Source: Gillisella vitis
GTDB taxonomy: Bacteria; Pseudomonadota; Alphaproteobacteria; Rhizobiales; Rhizobiaceae
NCBI RefSeq assembly: GCF_001541345.2
Contig: NZ_LMVL02000001.1
Location: forward strand, 186,001 to 250,000
Reading direction: 5' to 3'
Length of the DNA: 64,000 nucleotides
Part shown: piece after piece, positions 1 to 9,246 of the stretch
Layout: the number at the start of each line of letters is the position of its first letter
Numbering within the stretch: position 1 is the first letter of the stretch
Made by a program: the position numbers and the translations under genes
The notes under the pieces: model-generated
What the model was told of the DNA's origin: nothing
Database searches by the model: none
What the model saw: the letters and a program-made list of their open reading frames with translations, nothing else

Positions 1-515
1 AAAGCTTCGCCTATTTCGGCCAGGGCTATGTGGCCTGGGTGTTTTCCTTCGAATTCGTCCTCTTCTTTGTGCTGGCAGCGCTGTTTGCGGTGCTGCTGCA
101 TGCCACCAATTTTGGACGACAGGTCTATGTGATCGGCAATAATCCGCTGGCAGCCAGGTTTTCAGGCATTCCCGTTGATCGGGTCAAATTCATCCTGTTT
201 TTGTTGACCGGATTGATGAGCGGCATTGCTGCCGTTTGCCTGACGTCCCGACTGGGTTCGACACGGCCATCCATTGCCCAAGGATGGGAATTGGAAGCCG
301 TCACCATGGTTGTGCTGGGAGGTGTGTCGATTGTCGGTGGGGCTGGCACGATTGGCGGAGTGGTGATTGCCGCCTTCGTGATGGGTCTGGTGACATTCGG
401 GCTCGGGCTGTTGAACGTGCCGGGTATCGTTATGTCGATTTTCATCGGTCTGTTGCTGATCATCACCATCGCCTTGCCGATTTTGGCGCGACGGATGCGG
501 GATATGAGGACATGA
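1..515 (+). CDS. rhaQ: Rhamnose ABC transporter permease, C-terminal part (RhaQ-like)
   Basis: The frame is open from base 3, so the 5' end lies outside the window. The visible part is the C-terminal half of a CUT2-family sugar permease (BPD_transp_2 fold): several hydrophobic helices and the conserved stretch [14 protein letters not shown], followed by the [14 protein letters not shown] loop typical of ribose/rhamnose-type permeases. It overlaps the following mutarotase by four bases (ATGA), so the two are translationally coupled. The order permease-mutarotase-kinase matches the end of the rhizobial rhaRST-PQUK operon, which is why I call it RhaQ rather than RhaP; the assignment rests on gene order. 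It would form the inner-membrane channel for L-rhamnose. Confidence 0.85.
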   Translation, partial: SFAYFGQGYVAWVFSFEFVLFFVLAALFAVLLHATNFGRQVYVIGNNPLAARFSGIPVDRVKFILFLLTGLMSGIAAVCLTSRLGSTRPSIAQGWELEAVTMVVLGGVSIVGGAGTIGGVVIAAFVMGLVTFGLGLLNVPGIVMSIFIGLLLIITIALPILARRMRDMRT

Positions 516-841
516 GCATGGCAGAGACAGAAAAATATGCCTTCAAGATGCAGCTCCATCCAGGCATGGAGGCCGAATATAAAAAGAGGCATGATGCGAT
601 CTGGCCGGAACTGGCGGCTCTGTTGCATGAGGCTGGCGTCAGTGATTATTCCATCCACCTCGACCGGGAAACAAACACGCTCTTCGGCCTACTGACCCGG
701 CGCAAAAGCCATGGCATGGCCGCGCTGCCGGAGCACCCGGTCATGCAGCGCTGGTGGGCGCATATGGGTGATATCATGGCCACCAATCCGGATGGATCGC
801 CGGTCGCTGTCGATCTCGTGCCGGTATTTTACATGCCATGA
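512..841 (+). CDS. rhaU: L-rhamnose mutarotase
   Basis: A 109-residue protein of the L-rhamnose mutarotase (RhaM/RhaU) family, which interconverts the alpha and beta anomers of rhamnose in the cytoplasm. Family signatures are visible: [20 protein letters not shown] near the N terminus, the paired tryptophans in QRWWAHM, and a short acidic/hydrophobic C-terminal strand. The ATG at 512 overlaps the permease stop; a second in-frame ATG at 518 is possible. Its stop overlaps the start of the kinase gene (ATGA), so permease, mutarotase and kinase form one coupled operon. In R. leguminosarum the homologous gene is needed for growth on rhamnose. Length is normal for the family. Confidence 0.93.
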   Translation: MSMAETEKYAFKMQLHPGMEAEYKKRHDAIWPELAALLHEAGVSDYSIHLDRETNTLFGLLTRRKSHGMAALPEHPVMQRWWAHMGDIMATNPDGSPVAVDLVPVFYMP

Positions 842-2244
842 GCAGAATATCCGAAACCGTCGTCGTCATCGATATTGGCAAGACCAATGCCAAGGTCGTC
901 GTCTTGCAGGCGTCGACGGGCTTGGAACTTGGCTGTCGGCGTATGCCAAATACAGGTGTCGGGGAGGGGCCTTATCCGCATTTCGATACGGACAAGCTGT
1001 GGTCCTTCATCCTGGACGCCTTGAAAGCCTTCGCCGCAGGACCAGGATTCGATGCGATTTCGATCACCACCCATGGCGCAAGTGCTGCTTTGCTTGACGG
1101 CGATGGTGAGCTGGCAATGCCGGTGCTGGATTACGAATACCGCTATCCCGAAACGATCACTCTTGCCTATGATGCCTTGCGGCCGAGTTTTGATGAAACA
1201 TTTTCACCGCGCCTGCCGGGCGGTCTCAATCTCGGTGCCCAGTTGCACTACCAGAAAACGGCCTTTCCCGCGCTTTTTTCCGGGGTTGCGACCATTGTCA
1301 CCTATCCGCAATATTGGGCTTTCAGACTGACCGGCGTGGCGGCGAATGAGGCGACCTCGTTGGGATGTCATACGGATTTATGGCGGCCGCAGCAGGGTTG
1401 TTATTCAAGCCTGGTTGAGCGATTGGAGCTTGGTCCCAATCTCGCTCCCTTGCGTTCCGCTTTCGACGCTTTGGGGGATGTCACGCAATCTGTGGCCGAA
1501 CAGATAGGGCTCTCACGCCCTATTCCCGTCTATTGCGGCATTCATGATAGCAATGCCTCGCTGCTGCCGCATCTCTTAAGACGTGAAAAACCTTTCACTG
1601 TCGTGTCTACTGGCACCTGGATCATCGGATTTGCCGTCGGCAGCACGGCCGCGCTTCTCGATCCGGTTCGTGATACCTTGGCCAATGTCGATGCGCATGG
1701 TCAGGCCGTACCCTCGTGCCGCTATATGGGCGGACGGGAATTCGAAATACTCGTCCAGGGATTGGATGTCCCGGATGAGGTTGAGATCGAGCGGGCGGCA
1801 GAGCAGGTGATCAGTGGTGATGTCATGCGGCTGCCAAGCGTGGTCGATGGTTCTGGTCCTTATCCGACCCGAAACGGTGGGTGGACGGTGGTGCCGGAAG
1901 GCGCGGCACAGCTTTATGCAGCGGCGAGCCTTTATACGGCGATAATGACGGCATCGTCGCTATCGTTGATCGGCTCAACCGGTCCTGTTCTCGTCGAAGG
2001 GCCGTTTGCCAAAAACCGGCTCTACCTCCGTGCTCTTGCTGCCTGTACCGGGCGTGAGGTTGTGGTGGCTGAAGGCGGAACGCCGACCGGGACGGCGGAA
2101 GGGGCCGCGCTGTTGACAGGCATGACAGTACCAATGCCGGGTGAGATCCATGTCGGCCCGGATCAGCTTGATTTGAAAACGTATTTTCACGACTTTCAGG
2201 ATCGGTGCAGCATCATCTTTCCTGCCGCGTCCACGCCAACGTGA
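838..2244 (+). CDS. rhaK: FGGY-family sugar kinase, rhamnose kinase
   Basis: A 468-residue FGGY-family carbohydrate kinase. The N-terminal phosphate-1 motif ([17 protein letters not shown]) and the central STGTWIIGF stretch are intact, and the C-terminal domain shows the [11 protein letters not shown] adenosine-type loop. In rhizobia RhaK phosphorylates rhamnose or rhamnulose and is also reported to be required for activity of the rhamnose ABC transporter; the latter is family knowledge, not visible here. It is the last gene of the rha operon and is coupled to rhaU by a four-base overlap. No regulator gene is in view, so any operator must lie upstream of the window. Confidence 0.9.
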   Translation: MSRISETVVVIDIGKTNAKVVVLQASTGLELGCRRMPNTGVGEGPYPHFDTDKLWSFILDALKAFAAGPGFDAISITTHGASAALLDGDGELAMPVLDYEYRYPETITLAYDALRPSFDETFSPRLPGGLNLGAQLHYQKTAFPALFSGVATIVTYPQYWAFRLTGVAANEATSLGCHTDLWRPQQGCYSSLVERLELGPNLAPLRSAFDALGDVTQSVAEQIGLSRPIPVYCGIHDSNASLLPHLLRREKPFTVVSTGTWIIGFAVGSTAALLDPVRDTLANVDAHGQAVPSCRYMGGREFEILVQGLDVPDEVEIERAAEQVISGDVMRLPSVVDGSGPYPTRNGGWTVVPEGAAQLYAAASLYTAIMTASSLSLIGSTGPVLVEGPFAKNRLYLRALAACTGREVVVAEGGTPTGTAEGAALLTGMTVPMPGEIHVGPDQLDLKTYFHDFQDRCSIIFPAASTPT

Positions 2245-2367
2245 AGTGCGGGTGATTTTACGCGCTTGGTTTGTGTTTGCCGGCTTGTTAGACATGCGGT
2301 GATGGTGGCTTGTTTGGATGAGAACCAGCCGTATCGTTATTTCAGCATGCAGATCGGAGACATCCTC

Positions 2368-3209
2368 ATGAAATTCGTCAGTTTTACCCGACTTGGCCGG
2401 GCCGGATTCGGCGCGGTGGCATCGTCGATCTTACCGGTCGTCTCAGCTATGATTGCCTGACCCTGAAACAGGCGATCCTGGACGATCTCCTGGAAATTGC
2501 CGCCGACTATGCCGGTGACCGTAAACCGGAGCTGGCATTTTCCGATGTTACCTTGCTGCCGGTCATTCCTGATCCCAGCAAGATCCTGTGCATCGGTGTC
2601 AATTATGTCGCTCATCGGGAAGAGACCAAGCGGCCTGAAGTTGGCCATCCAACCGTCTTCATTCGCTTTGCCGATAGCCAGATTGGCCATGGCCAGCCGA
2701 TGATCAAGCCGAGCCAATCCGAGTGCCTCGATTTCGAAGCGGAGCTCGCTGTGGTGATCGGGCGCGGTGGACGCGATATCGCCGAGGAAGATGCCATGCA
2801 GCATATTGCCGGTTATTCCTGCTATCATGACGGTTCGGTGCGTGACTGGCAGCGCCATAGTTCACAATTTGCGCCGGGCAAGAATTTCCCGGCCACGGGC
2901 GCTTTCGGTCCGGCTCTGGTGACACCGGACGAGGTGGAGGATTATACGCAGCTTTCCATCACCGGGCGCCTGAACGGTCAGGTGGTTCAGCAGGCGACGC
3001 TGGCCGATCTGATCTTCCCCATTCCGGCGCTGATAGCCTATCTTTCTGCCTTCACACCGTTGTCGGCGGGCGATGTGATCGTCACCGGAACGCCTGGTGG
3101 CGTCGGTGAAAGACGCGACCCGCCCTTGTATATGAAGGCGGGCGATGTGTTTGAGGTTGATATTCCTGGCGTTGGCCTGCTCGCAAACCCTGTGATCGGC
3201 GCGCTTTAA
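2368..3209 (+). pseudogene. Fumarylacetoacetate hydrolase-family gene, frameshifted near codon 17
   Basis: The ATG at 2368 follows a CGGAG ribosome-binding site and encodes MKFVSFTRLGRAGFGAV, a typical N terminus of FAH-family enzymes. That frame stops at 2460. The family sequence continues in another frame from about 2418 (GIVDLTGRLSYDCLTLKQ) to 3209. One missing base (or two extra) around 2413-2420 explains both halves. The rest is intact: the FEAEL metal-binding motif, the NYVAHREE loop and the TGTPGGVG C-terminal signature. Family members act on 2-keto-3-deoxy acids or acylpyruvates, so a role in sugar-acid breakdown beside the rha operon is plausible. It may be a real pseudogene, a sequencing error, or a shorter protein starting downstream, for example TTG at 2553. 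Confidence 0.8.
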
Positions 3210-3224
3210 GCCTATAGTCTTTTT

Positions 3225-3253
3225 CTAGGCGGGATTTACTTACGCCCGCCTAG
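3225..3253. terminator. Perfect 9-bp inverted repeat after the FAH-family gene
   Basis: CTAGGCGGG at 3225-3233 pairs perfectly with CCCGCCTAG at 3245-3253 across an 11-base loop, 16 bases after the upstream stop codon. The position suits a transcript-end hairpin, but there is no T-run immediately after it on the plus strand. It may be a weak or Rho-assisted terminator or an RNA-stabilising stem. The rest of 3254-3503 shows no gene. Confidence 0.45.
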
Positions 3254-3503
3254 AACGGTTCTTTGCGGGGACGCATTTGCCGTTAAGTCGTGCCGCGATT
3301 GAGCGCGCAGACTAGGTCTTCCGACCCGCAAAATGGAACGGATTTTTTTTCAATTTGTAAATCATCGTTAGAACGGAGCCGGGAGGCACGCTTTCCAGCC
3401 CGCGTTTCTGCGCTACATCATGTATTAAAGAAAGTTCGAATATTTGTAACTGCCCCTTAATTCCTATTGGTTAAGTTAGGTCAGTGAAAGGGAATGGGGA
3501 AAC

Positions 3504-5393
3504 ATGTTGATCAAGCTGCAAAACAGGATTCTGGAAAAGATCGCCAGAGGCGACCCCTTGGCTGAGACCGTCGATTTCCTCTGTGGTTCTGTTGAGACGA
3601 TGATTGATGACATCGTCTGTTCTGTTTTGACACTGGATGACATGGGACGTCTTCATCATCTTGCCGGACCGTCCATTCCCGAGCATTATTCCCAGGCGAT
3701 CAATGGCTTGGCCTGCGGCGAAGGTGTCGGCTCTTGCGGCACGGCGGCGTTTCGCGGTCGTCCGGTCCTGGTGACCGATATTGAGAACGATCCGTTCTGG
3801 GCTGCGTTCAAGGGCCTTGCTTTACCACTGGGTTTTTTGGCGTGCTGGTCGACGCCGATTATCTCCGATGGCCGGGTATTGGGTACGTTTGCCTTCTATT
3901 TCCGCCAAAAACGCGGTCCGAGCGAAATCGAGGAAGGCATTGTTTCCGCCTGTGTGCATCTTTGCGCCATCGGTTTGGAGCGCGAGTTGCGGCTGAAAGA
4001 GCGTAGGCGGCTTGCCTATACCGATGTGCTGACGGGATTGCCAAATCGCACTGGTTTCAATGAAGCGGTGATGAATGAAGACGTGGGACGCAATCCATGG
4101 GGATTGTTGCTGGTGGATCTCGATAATCTCAAGCAGGTGAACGATACATTTGGGCACCAGGCCGGCGATGATCTGATCCGCACCGTTGGCTTGCGGTTGA
4201 AAGCAATGACCGATTGCGACACCGCATTCCGGCTCGGCGGGGACGAGTTTGCCCTGATCGTTCGTGGGGTTGATTGTGTGGATCTCGGCTACCATGCGGC
4301 TCATGTTCTGGCGGTGCTGAAGGAGCCTTGCATTTGCGCCGGCCAGACTGTTTATCCAGCCGGAACCATAGGCGGCGCTGTCGCGCGTCAGGGGCAGAGC
4401 GTTGACGATGTTCGACAGAATGCCGATTTCGCGCTTTATGAAGCCAAGGAGCGCTGTCGCGGTCAGTTTGTTGAATATTCGGTCGGCTCAGTTTCGAAAA
4501 TAGCCCGGCGGTTTCGCTCTTTCCAGCAAGTGAGCGAAGCATTGCGGGAACAGCGGATCGAGACCTATTATCAGCCCGTCGTTGATCTTGCCTCCGGTTC
4601 TGTTGTCGGGTTTGAGGCTCTTAGTCGGCTTGCCAGCCGTAACGGCGATATCATTTCCGCCTCGCATTTTCATGAAGCTACCAGCGACGTTCATCTGGCT
4701 CGGGCGCTGACGGCTTGTGTGTTAGAAAATGTGGCGCGAGATGCGCGCGATTGGCTGGACAGCGGACTTGAATTCGGTCGTATCGGTTTGAACGTATCGG
4801 CAGGCGATTTTCTGGACGGCTCCCTGACAGAGCGGATTATCGGCGCAATGGACAAAGTTGGTGTTGGGGTAGATCGCATTGTCGTTGAATTGACGGAATC
4901 GATTTATCTGGGAAATCGCGAGCGCAATGTCGTGGACCAGATCAAGCAGTTGCGCCAGGCGGGCATGCTTGTGGCTCTTGACGATTTCGGCACCGGTTTT
5001 GCATCCTTAACGCATCTTCTGACCGTTCCGCTGGATATCATCAAAATCGATCGCTCTTTTATTGCCCGGTTGCTGGAGGAAGAGCCAGCATCGGTCATCG
5101 TCGGTGGGCTATTGTCGATTTCCGACCGTTTGAATTTCCGTGTCATCGCGGAGGGTATCGAAACAGAGGAGCAGCGTGATTTGCTTTTGCGGCTGGGATG
5201 CGAGGAGGGGCAGGGCTATCTCTTCTCCAAGGCGGTGGATCGCAAGGAAGCGGCAGCCATGTTGCGCCGCAAGTCTCTTGGTCAACTTCCATCCTCATTG
5301 CGGAACTCTTTAAATGCACGCTTTTTCAATGACCTGTCTGCTGATTCTCGGCAGCTTTGTCTGCCGATAAAACAGCCGGCTCGAACGCTTTAA
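3504..5393 (+). CDS. GAF-GGDEF-EAL cyclic-di-GMP signalling protein
   Basis: A 629-residue cytoplasmic protein with no membrane segments. Residues about 15-160 form a GAF sensor domain (CGTAAFRGRPVLVTDI), about 170-330 a GGDEF domain with an intact GGDEF motif at 245-249, and about 345-600 an EAL domain. EAL catalytic residues are all visible: EAL at 371-373, LNVS, ELTES, DDFGTG, IKID and AEGIE. The product inhibition I-site (RxxD) before GGDEF is not conserved (TDCD), so feedback control of the cyclase should be weak. It could make c-di-GMP, degrade it, or both depending on the GAF ligand. Its 3' end overlaps the convergent racemase gene by 68 bases. A PilZ protein, a potential c-di-GMP receptor, lies 7 kb away. 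Confidence 0.95.
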   Translation: MLIKLQNRILEKIARGDPLAETVDFLCGSVETMIDDIVCSVLTLDDMGRLHHLAGPSIPEHYSQAINGLACGEGVGSCGTAAFRGRPVLVTDIENDPFWAAFKGLALPLGFLACWSTPIISDGRVLGTFAFYFRQKRGPSEIEEGIVSACVHLCAIGLERELRLKERRRLAYTDVLTGLPNRTGFNEAVMNEDVGRNPWGLLLVDLDNLKQVNDTFGHQAGDDLIRTVGLRLKAMTDCDTAFRLGGDEFALIVRGVDCVDLGYHAAHVLAVLKEPCICAGQTVYPAGTIGGAVARQGQSVDDVRQNADFALYEAKERCRGQFVEYSVGSVSKIARRFRSFQQVSEALREQRIETYYQPVVDLASGSVVGFEALSRLASRNGDIISASHFHEATSDVHLARALTACVLENVARDARDWLDSGLEFGRIGLNVSAGDFLDGSLTERIIGAMDKVGVGVDRIVVELTESIYLGNRERNVVDQIKQLRQAGMLVALDDFGTGFASLTHLLTVPLDIIKIDRSFIARLLEEEPASVIVGGLLSISDRLNFRVIAEGIETEEQRDLLLRLGCEEGQGYLFSKAVDRKEAAAMLRRKSLGQLPSSLRNSLNARFFNDLSADSRQLCLPIKQPARTL

Positions 5394-6102
5394 GCAAACC
5401 GAGATAGGGCTTGTTCACGGGGGCGGCATAGGCGTTGTTTTTAGCCGTCCGCAGTCCGAGGGAAACCAGGGCCTCCGCCTGCTTGACAGCGCAAGCAACG
5501 CCATCGATGACCGGAACGCCGAATTCCTTGCTCAAGGCCTCCGTCAGATCGGCCATACCGGCACATCCAAGAATGATGGCTTCCGCATCGTCTTGCGCCA
5601 GCGCTCTGGCAATCTCCGCTCGTAGCCGCTCCCTTGCGTTCGATGATGGATCTTCCAGCGAGAGTACCGAAATATCGGCGGCGCGTACTTTGCAGCGGTC
5701 GGATGCGCCATAACGGCGAACGAGGTGTTCGATGGGTAATCGAGACCGTTGCATGGTCGTTACAACACTGAACTTCCGGGCAATGAAGCTGACCGTCGCA
5801 ATCGCTGCCTCGCAAATACCGATGACGGGAATACCGGCCAATGCACGAGCAGCATCAAGACCTGTATCATCGAAACAGGCGATAATGGCGGCATCCGCGC
5901 CCTGTTTTTCCCCGTCGGCGAGTTCCATCAGCAGGCCGGGAACAGCCAGCGCCTCGTCATAATAGCCCTCGATGGAAACTGGCCCCATCTGCGAGGTGCG
6001 CGGCAGGATTTCGGTTCCTGCATGTGCAACGCGGCGGGCGGCGTCCGCAGCCGTCGCTGTCATGCTTGCAGTTGTATTGGGGTTGATAAGCAGAATGCGC
6101 AT
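5326..6102 (-). CDS. Asp/Glu/hydantoin racemase-family protein
   Basis: A 258-residue protein starting MRILLINPNTTASMT, the signature N terminus of the Asp/Glu/hydantoin racemase superfamily. The two catalytic cysteines of the two-domain fold are seen in IIACFDDTG (N half) and ILGCAGMADL (C half). Family members racemise hydantoins, aspartate or allantoin-type compounds without a cofactor. It is the last gene of a minus-strand operon behind a polyamine-type ABC importer, so its substrate is probably what that importer brings in or a derivative. I chose the ATG at 6102 because the family begins there; a longer frame from 6141 would run into the permease gene. The 3' end overlaps the convergent GGDEF-EAL gene by 68 bases. 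Confidence 0.85.
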   Translation of the reverse strand: MRILLINPNTTASMTATAADAARRVAHAGTEILPRTSQMGPVSIEGYYDEALAVPGLLMELADGEKQGADAAIIACFDDTGLDAARALAGIPVIGICEAAIATVSFIARKFSVVTTMQRSRLPIEHLVRRYGASDRCKVRAADISVLSLEDPSSNARERLRAEIARALAQDDAEAIILGCAGMADLTEALSKEFGVPVIDGVACAVKQAEALVSLGLRTAKNNAYAAPVNKPYLGLLKAFEPAVLSADKAAENQQTGH

Positions 6103-6127
6103 GAAAATCCGATCGAGGGTTGCCCGC

Positions 6128-6946
6128 TCAGGCATGGCCACGAGGCCGGCTGACCCGGCGAATGAGGAAAATCGTCAGGGCAATGATCAGGAAGGAAAAT
6201 ACCGTTGTCACCGTACCCAGCGCATAGAGAACCGGTGTGGTGACATTGGTCGTCATGCCGTAGATTTCCAGTGGCAGGGTGTTGAAGCTGCCTGATGTCA
6301 TCAGCGTTCGGGCGAATTCGTCATAGGAGAGCGAGAAGCCAAACAGGCCGACACCGATCAGGCTGGGCGCGATCATCGGCAGCAACACGTAGCGAAAAGT
6401 TTGCCAGGAGGATGCGCCAAGATCGCGGGCTGCCTCTTCATAGGCAGGTGAAAAGCGGTTGAAGACAGCGAACATGATCAACACACCAAAGGGCAGGGTC
6501 CAGGTCAAATGCGCCCCGAAGGCGGAACTGTACCAGTTTGGCTGGAAGCCCAATTGCTGGAAGACGACCCCGATGCCGAGCGAAATGATGATGGACGGCA
6601 CGACCAGGCTGGCAATGGCCAGGTAGAACAACACTGTCGCGCCATAGAACTTGCGGCGAAATGCCAGGCCTGCCAGCAGCGACACCAGTACGGTGACGAC
6701 CATCACCATCAACCCGAGGGTGATCGAGCGTTTGATGGCGCCGCCAAAATCGCCGACGGCCTGGGTTTCGAACAGATTGGCAAACCAATGCAGTGAGACG
6801 CCATTGAGCGGAAAGGTCAGCCCACCATTTTCTCCCTGGAACGACAGGATCAGGATCGCTGAGAGCGGGCCATAGAGAAACAGCACGAAGAGCGCAAAAA
6901 ATATGGCGAGCAGATAGAATTCTCGGCTGCGTTTTTCCCTGATCAT
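6128..6946 (-). CDS. ABC transporter permease, PotC-like
   Basis: A 272-residue inner-membrane permease of the spermidine/putrescine/iron-type family, with about six hydrophobic segments. The EAA loop that contacts the ATPase is visible as EEAARDLGASSWQTFRYVLL, followed by the conserved LPMIAPSLIGVGLFGF helix. It lies three bases after the PotB-like permease gene and 25 bases before the racemase gene, so all are probably co-transcribed. Substrate cannot be read from the sequence; PotABCD-type systems carry polyamines, amino-acid derivatives or opine-like compounds. Length is normal. Confidence 0.9.
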   Translation of the reverse strand: MIREKRSREFYLLAIFFALFVLFLYGPLSAILILSFQGENGGLTFPLNGVSLHWFANLFETQAVGDFGGAIKRSITLGLMVMVVTVLVSLLAGLAFRRKFYGATVLFYLAIASLVVPSIIISLGIGVVFQQLGFQPNWYSSAFGAHLTWTLPFGVLIMFAVFNRFSPAYEEAARDLGASSWQTFRYVLLPMIAPSLIGVGLFGFSLSYDEFARTLMTSGSFNTLPLEIYGMTTNVTTPVLYALGTVTTVFSFLIIALTIFLIRRVSRPRGHA

Positions 6947-6949
6947 GGC

Positions 6950-7855
6950 TCACAGCTCCTTGCGGATATCGACGATGCGCAAGATCCCGGCGACCATCAG
7001 CAGAACGAGGATCAGCAACACCACAGCATTGGCGGCGGCGGCTGGATATTGCAGCAGTGACATCTGGTTCTTCATGATCAGCGCCACCGAGGCGCTCTGG
7101 CCGCCAGACATCACCTGTACGGTGGAAAAATCGGCCATGGTCAAAGTGACGACGAAAATCGTGCCGATAGCCATGCCAGGCTTGGCGAGCGGCAGAATGA
7201 CATTGGTGAGGATTTGCAGGCTGGAAGCGCCCGCATCCCTTGCGGCTTCGACCAGCGCTTTGTCGATCCGCATCAGCGTATTGAAGATCGGCGTGACCAT
7301 GAACAGGGTGTAGAGATGTACCATGGCCAGCACCACGGCAAAGTCTGAATAAAGCAACCACTCCAGTGGCTGGGGAATGATGCCGGTCCCGACCAGCGCC
7401 TGGTTGACCAATCCATTGCGGCCCAGAACCGGAATCCAGGAGATCATCCGGATGATGTTCGATGTCAGAAACGGTACGGTGCAGATCAGGAAAAGCACGC
7501 TCTGCATGGCGGCACTGCGGATGTGGAAGGCCAGGAAATAAGCGACCCAGAAGCCGATGAACAGCGTCAAAAGCCAGACAATGCCTGCGAATTTCAGCGT
7601 GTTCAGATAGGTTTTCCAGGTGACCCAGGAACCAAGCGTTTCTGTATAATTGAAGGTTACAAAACCGGGATACATCTGGGCGAAGTCATAATCCCAAAAG
7701 CTGACAATGACGATCATCAGGATCGGCAATAGCAGGAAGCCGCCGAGGATAAGCGCCAGGGGGGCGGCTTGAAGATAGGCCGTCAGCCAGGCAGGTACGC
7801 GGATATCGCGCCGTGGCTTCGGCTCGCCGACGCCTATAAACCTCACTGTTGCCAT
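6950..7855 (-). CDS. ABC transporter permease, PotB-like
   Basis: A 301-residue permease with a short basic cytoplasmic N terminus and about six membrane segments, the first around residues 30-55. The EAA loop reads EAARDAGASSLQILTNVILP. It pairs with the PotC-like permease immediately downstream to form the heterodimeric channel. A 10-bp intercistronic hairpin (7888-7913) separates it from the upstream binding-protein gene, a common arrangement that keeps the binding-protein message more abundant than the membrane parts. Confidence 0.9.
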   Translation of the reverse strand: MATVRFIGVGEPKPRRDIRVPAWLTAYLQAAPLALILGGFLLLPILMIVIVSFWDYDFAQMYPGFVTFNYTETLGSWVTWKTYLNTLKFAGIVWLLTLFIGFWVAYFLAFHIRSAAMQSVLFLICTVPFLTSNIIRMISWIPVLGRNGLVNQALVGTGIIPQPLEWLLYSDFAVVLAMVHLYTLFMVTPIFNTLMRIDKALVEAARDAGASSLQILTNVILPLAKPGMAIGTIFVVTLTMADFSTVQVMSGGQSASVALIMKNQMSLLQYPAAAANAVVLLILVLLMVAGILRIVDIRKEL

Positions 7856-7887
7856 GGCTTGTCTCCCTGTCGTCTTCGGGCTGCTGT

Positions 7888-7913
7888 AGTCTTCCCCGCG
7901 AACGGGAAAGACT
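7888..7913 (-). other. Intercistronic hairpin between binding-protein and permease genes
   Basis: AGTCTTCCCC (7888-7897) and GGGAAAGACT (7904-7913) form a 10-bp stem with one G-U pair and a six-base loop. It lies in the 74-base gap between the substrate-binding-protein stop and the permease start on the minus strand, with no U-run in that direction. It is probably an mRNA-stabilising or attenuating stem rather than a full terminator. Confidence 0.5.
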
Positions 7914-7929
7914 GTTTTCTATGATATGA

Positions 7930-9219
7930 TCAGGCGGCGATAAACTCGTTCCAGCGGCGAACCATGTAGCGGTCCTCGTCCATGACGGAGTTCCAGCAGG
8001 CAACCTTGCCCATGCGTTCTTCGAAGGCACCGCCGTCGCGTACGGCACCGGCTTTTTCCATCACCTTGCCTTCGGGGGACATGATGTCGCCCTGGGCTGG
8101 CTTGCCTTCGATCCAGTAACCCCATTCATCAGCGGACATGAAGTTTTTGGCGGTCTCCATGCAGGCGGAATAATAGCCCTGGCGGTTCAGGTAGCCGCCG
8201 ACCCAGCCGGATGTGTACCAATTGATGTATTCATAGGCCGCATCGAGCTGGGCGCCCTTCAGATGCGCAGCAAGACCCAGTCCGCCGCCCCAGGCGCGGT
8301 AGCCTTCCTTCAACGGCTGATATTTGCAGGCGATGCCCTTGGAGCGGACAGCGGCTACGGCTGGCGACCACATGGACTGGATGACGACCTCGCCCGAAGC
8401 CATCAGGTTGACGCTTTCATCAAAGCTCTTCCAGAAGGCGCGGAACTGGCCGCTCTGCTTGGCCTTGATCAGGAAATCAATGGTCTTGTCGATCTCGGCC
8501 TTGGTCATGTTGCCCTTGTCGGCATATTTGATATTGCCCATCGCTTCCATGATCATCGCGGCATCCATGATGCCGATCGATGGAATGTTGAGGATCGAGG
8601 TCTTGCCCTTGAACGCTGGGTCCATGATATCGGCCCAGCTGGTGATGTCGCGGCCAACGAGATCGGGGCGAATGCCGAGCGTGTCGGCGTTGTAGATGGT
8701 CGGTACCATCGTCATCCATTCGGTCGGAGCCTTGGCGAAGGTTTTCGCGCCGGGCTTTTCGACGAAGCCGACGGTGTGCGGCGCTGTACCCTGGGCGATG
8801 ACGCTATCCGGCTTCAGCTTGCCGTTGATGAACAGCGGTACGATCTTGTCGTAATATTTGAGCTTCTTGACTTCCATTGGCTGCAAGACGCCTGATGGGA
8901 AGACCTTCTTGGCGATCCAGTATTCGACGTCGGCAATGTCATAGGAGTTCGGCTGCGTGACGGCGCGTTGGGCGGCGGCGTCGGAATCCGTGGCGGTCAT
9001 TTCCAGGGTGATGCCGAGGTCGGCCTTGCACTTTTCGGCGATGGCATTGATGTTTGAAACGCCGGTGCCGAATTGACGAAGGGTGATCTTGGTCTGCGCC
9101 CAGATGGTTGGAAAGCCAGTGATGGCGCCGGAACCGGCGGCAAGACCCGCTGCGGCTGCCCCTGTCTTCAAAAGCGAACGGCGGGTCACGCCGGACTTTG
9201 GCTTTTTGGTATCAGTCAT
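7930..9219 (-). CDS. ABC transporter substrate-binding protein, PotD/Tat-exported
   Basis: A 429-residue periplasmic solute-binding protein of the spermidine/putrescine family. The N terminus carries a twin-arginine signal (TRRSLLKTGAAAAGLAAGSG) ending near residue 42, so it is exported folded by the Tat system, as is frequent for this family in rhizobia. The mature part has the usual two-lobe pattern, for example DIADVEYWIAKKV and WSPAVAAVRSKGI. It is the second gene of the operon, after the ATPase. The ligand is unknown; the downstream racemase suggests an amino-acid or hydantoin-like compound, which is inference. Confidence 0.9.
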   Translation of the reverse strand: MTDTKKPKSGVTRRSLLKTGAAAAGLAAGSGAITGFPTIWAQTKITLRQFGTGVSNINAIAEKCKADLGITLEMTATDSDAAAQRAVTQPNSYDIADVEYWIAKKVFPSGVLQPMEVKKLKYYDKIVPLFINGKLKPDSVIAQGTAPHTVGFVEKPGAKTFAKAPTEWMTMVPTIYNADTLGIRPDLVGRDITSWADIMDPAFKGKTSILNIPSIGIMDAAMIMEAMGNIKYADKGNMTKAEIDKTIDFLIKAKQSGQFRAFWKSFDESVNLMASGEVVIQSMWSPAVAAVRSKGIACKYQPLKEGYRAWGGGLGLAAHLKGAQLDAAYEYINWYTSGWVGGYLNRQGYYSACMETAKNFMSADEWGYWIEGKPAQGDIMSPEGKVMEKAGAVRDGGAFEERMGKVACWNSVMDEDRYMVRRWNEFIAA

Positions 9220-9246
9220 GGAAGTTCTCCTCTGGTTATTGGTTGA

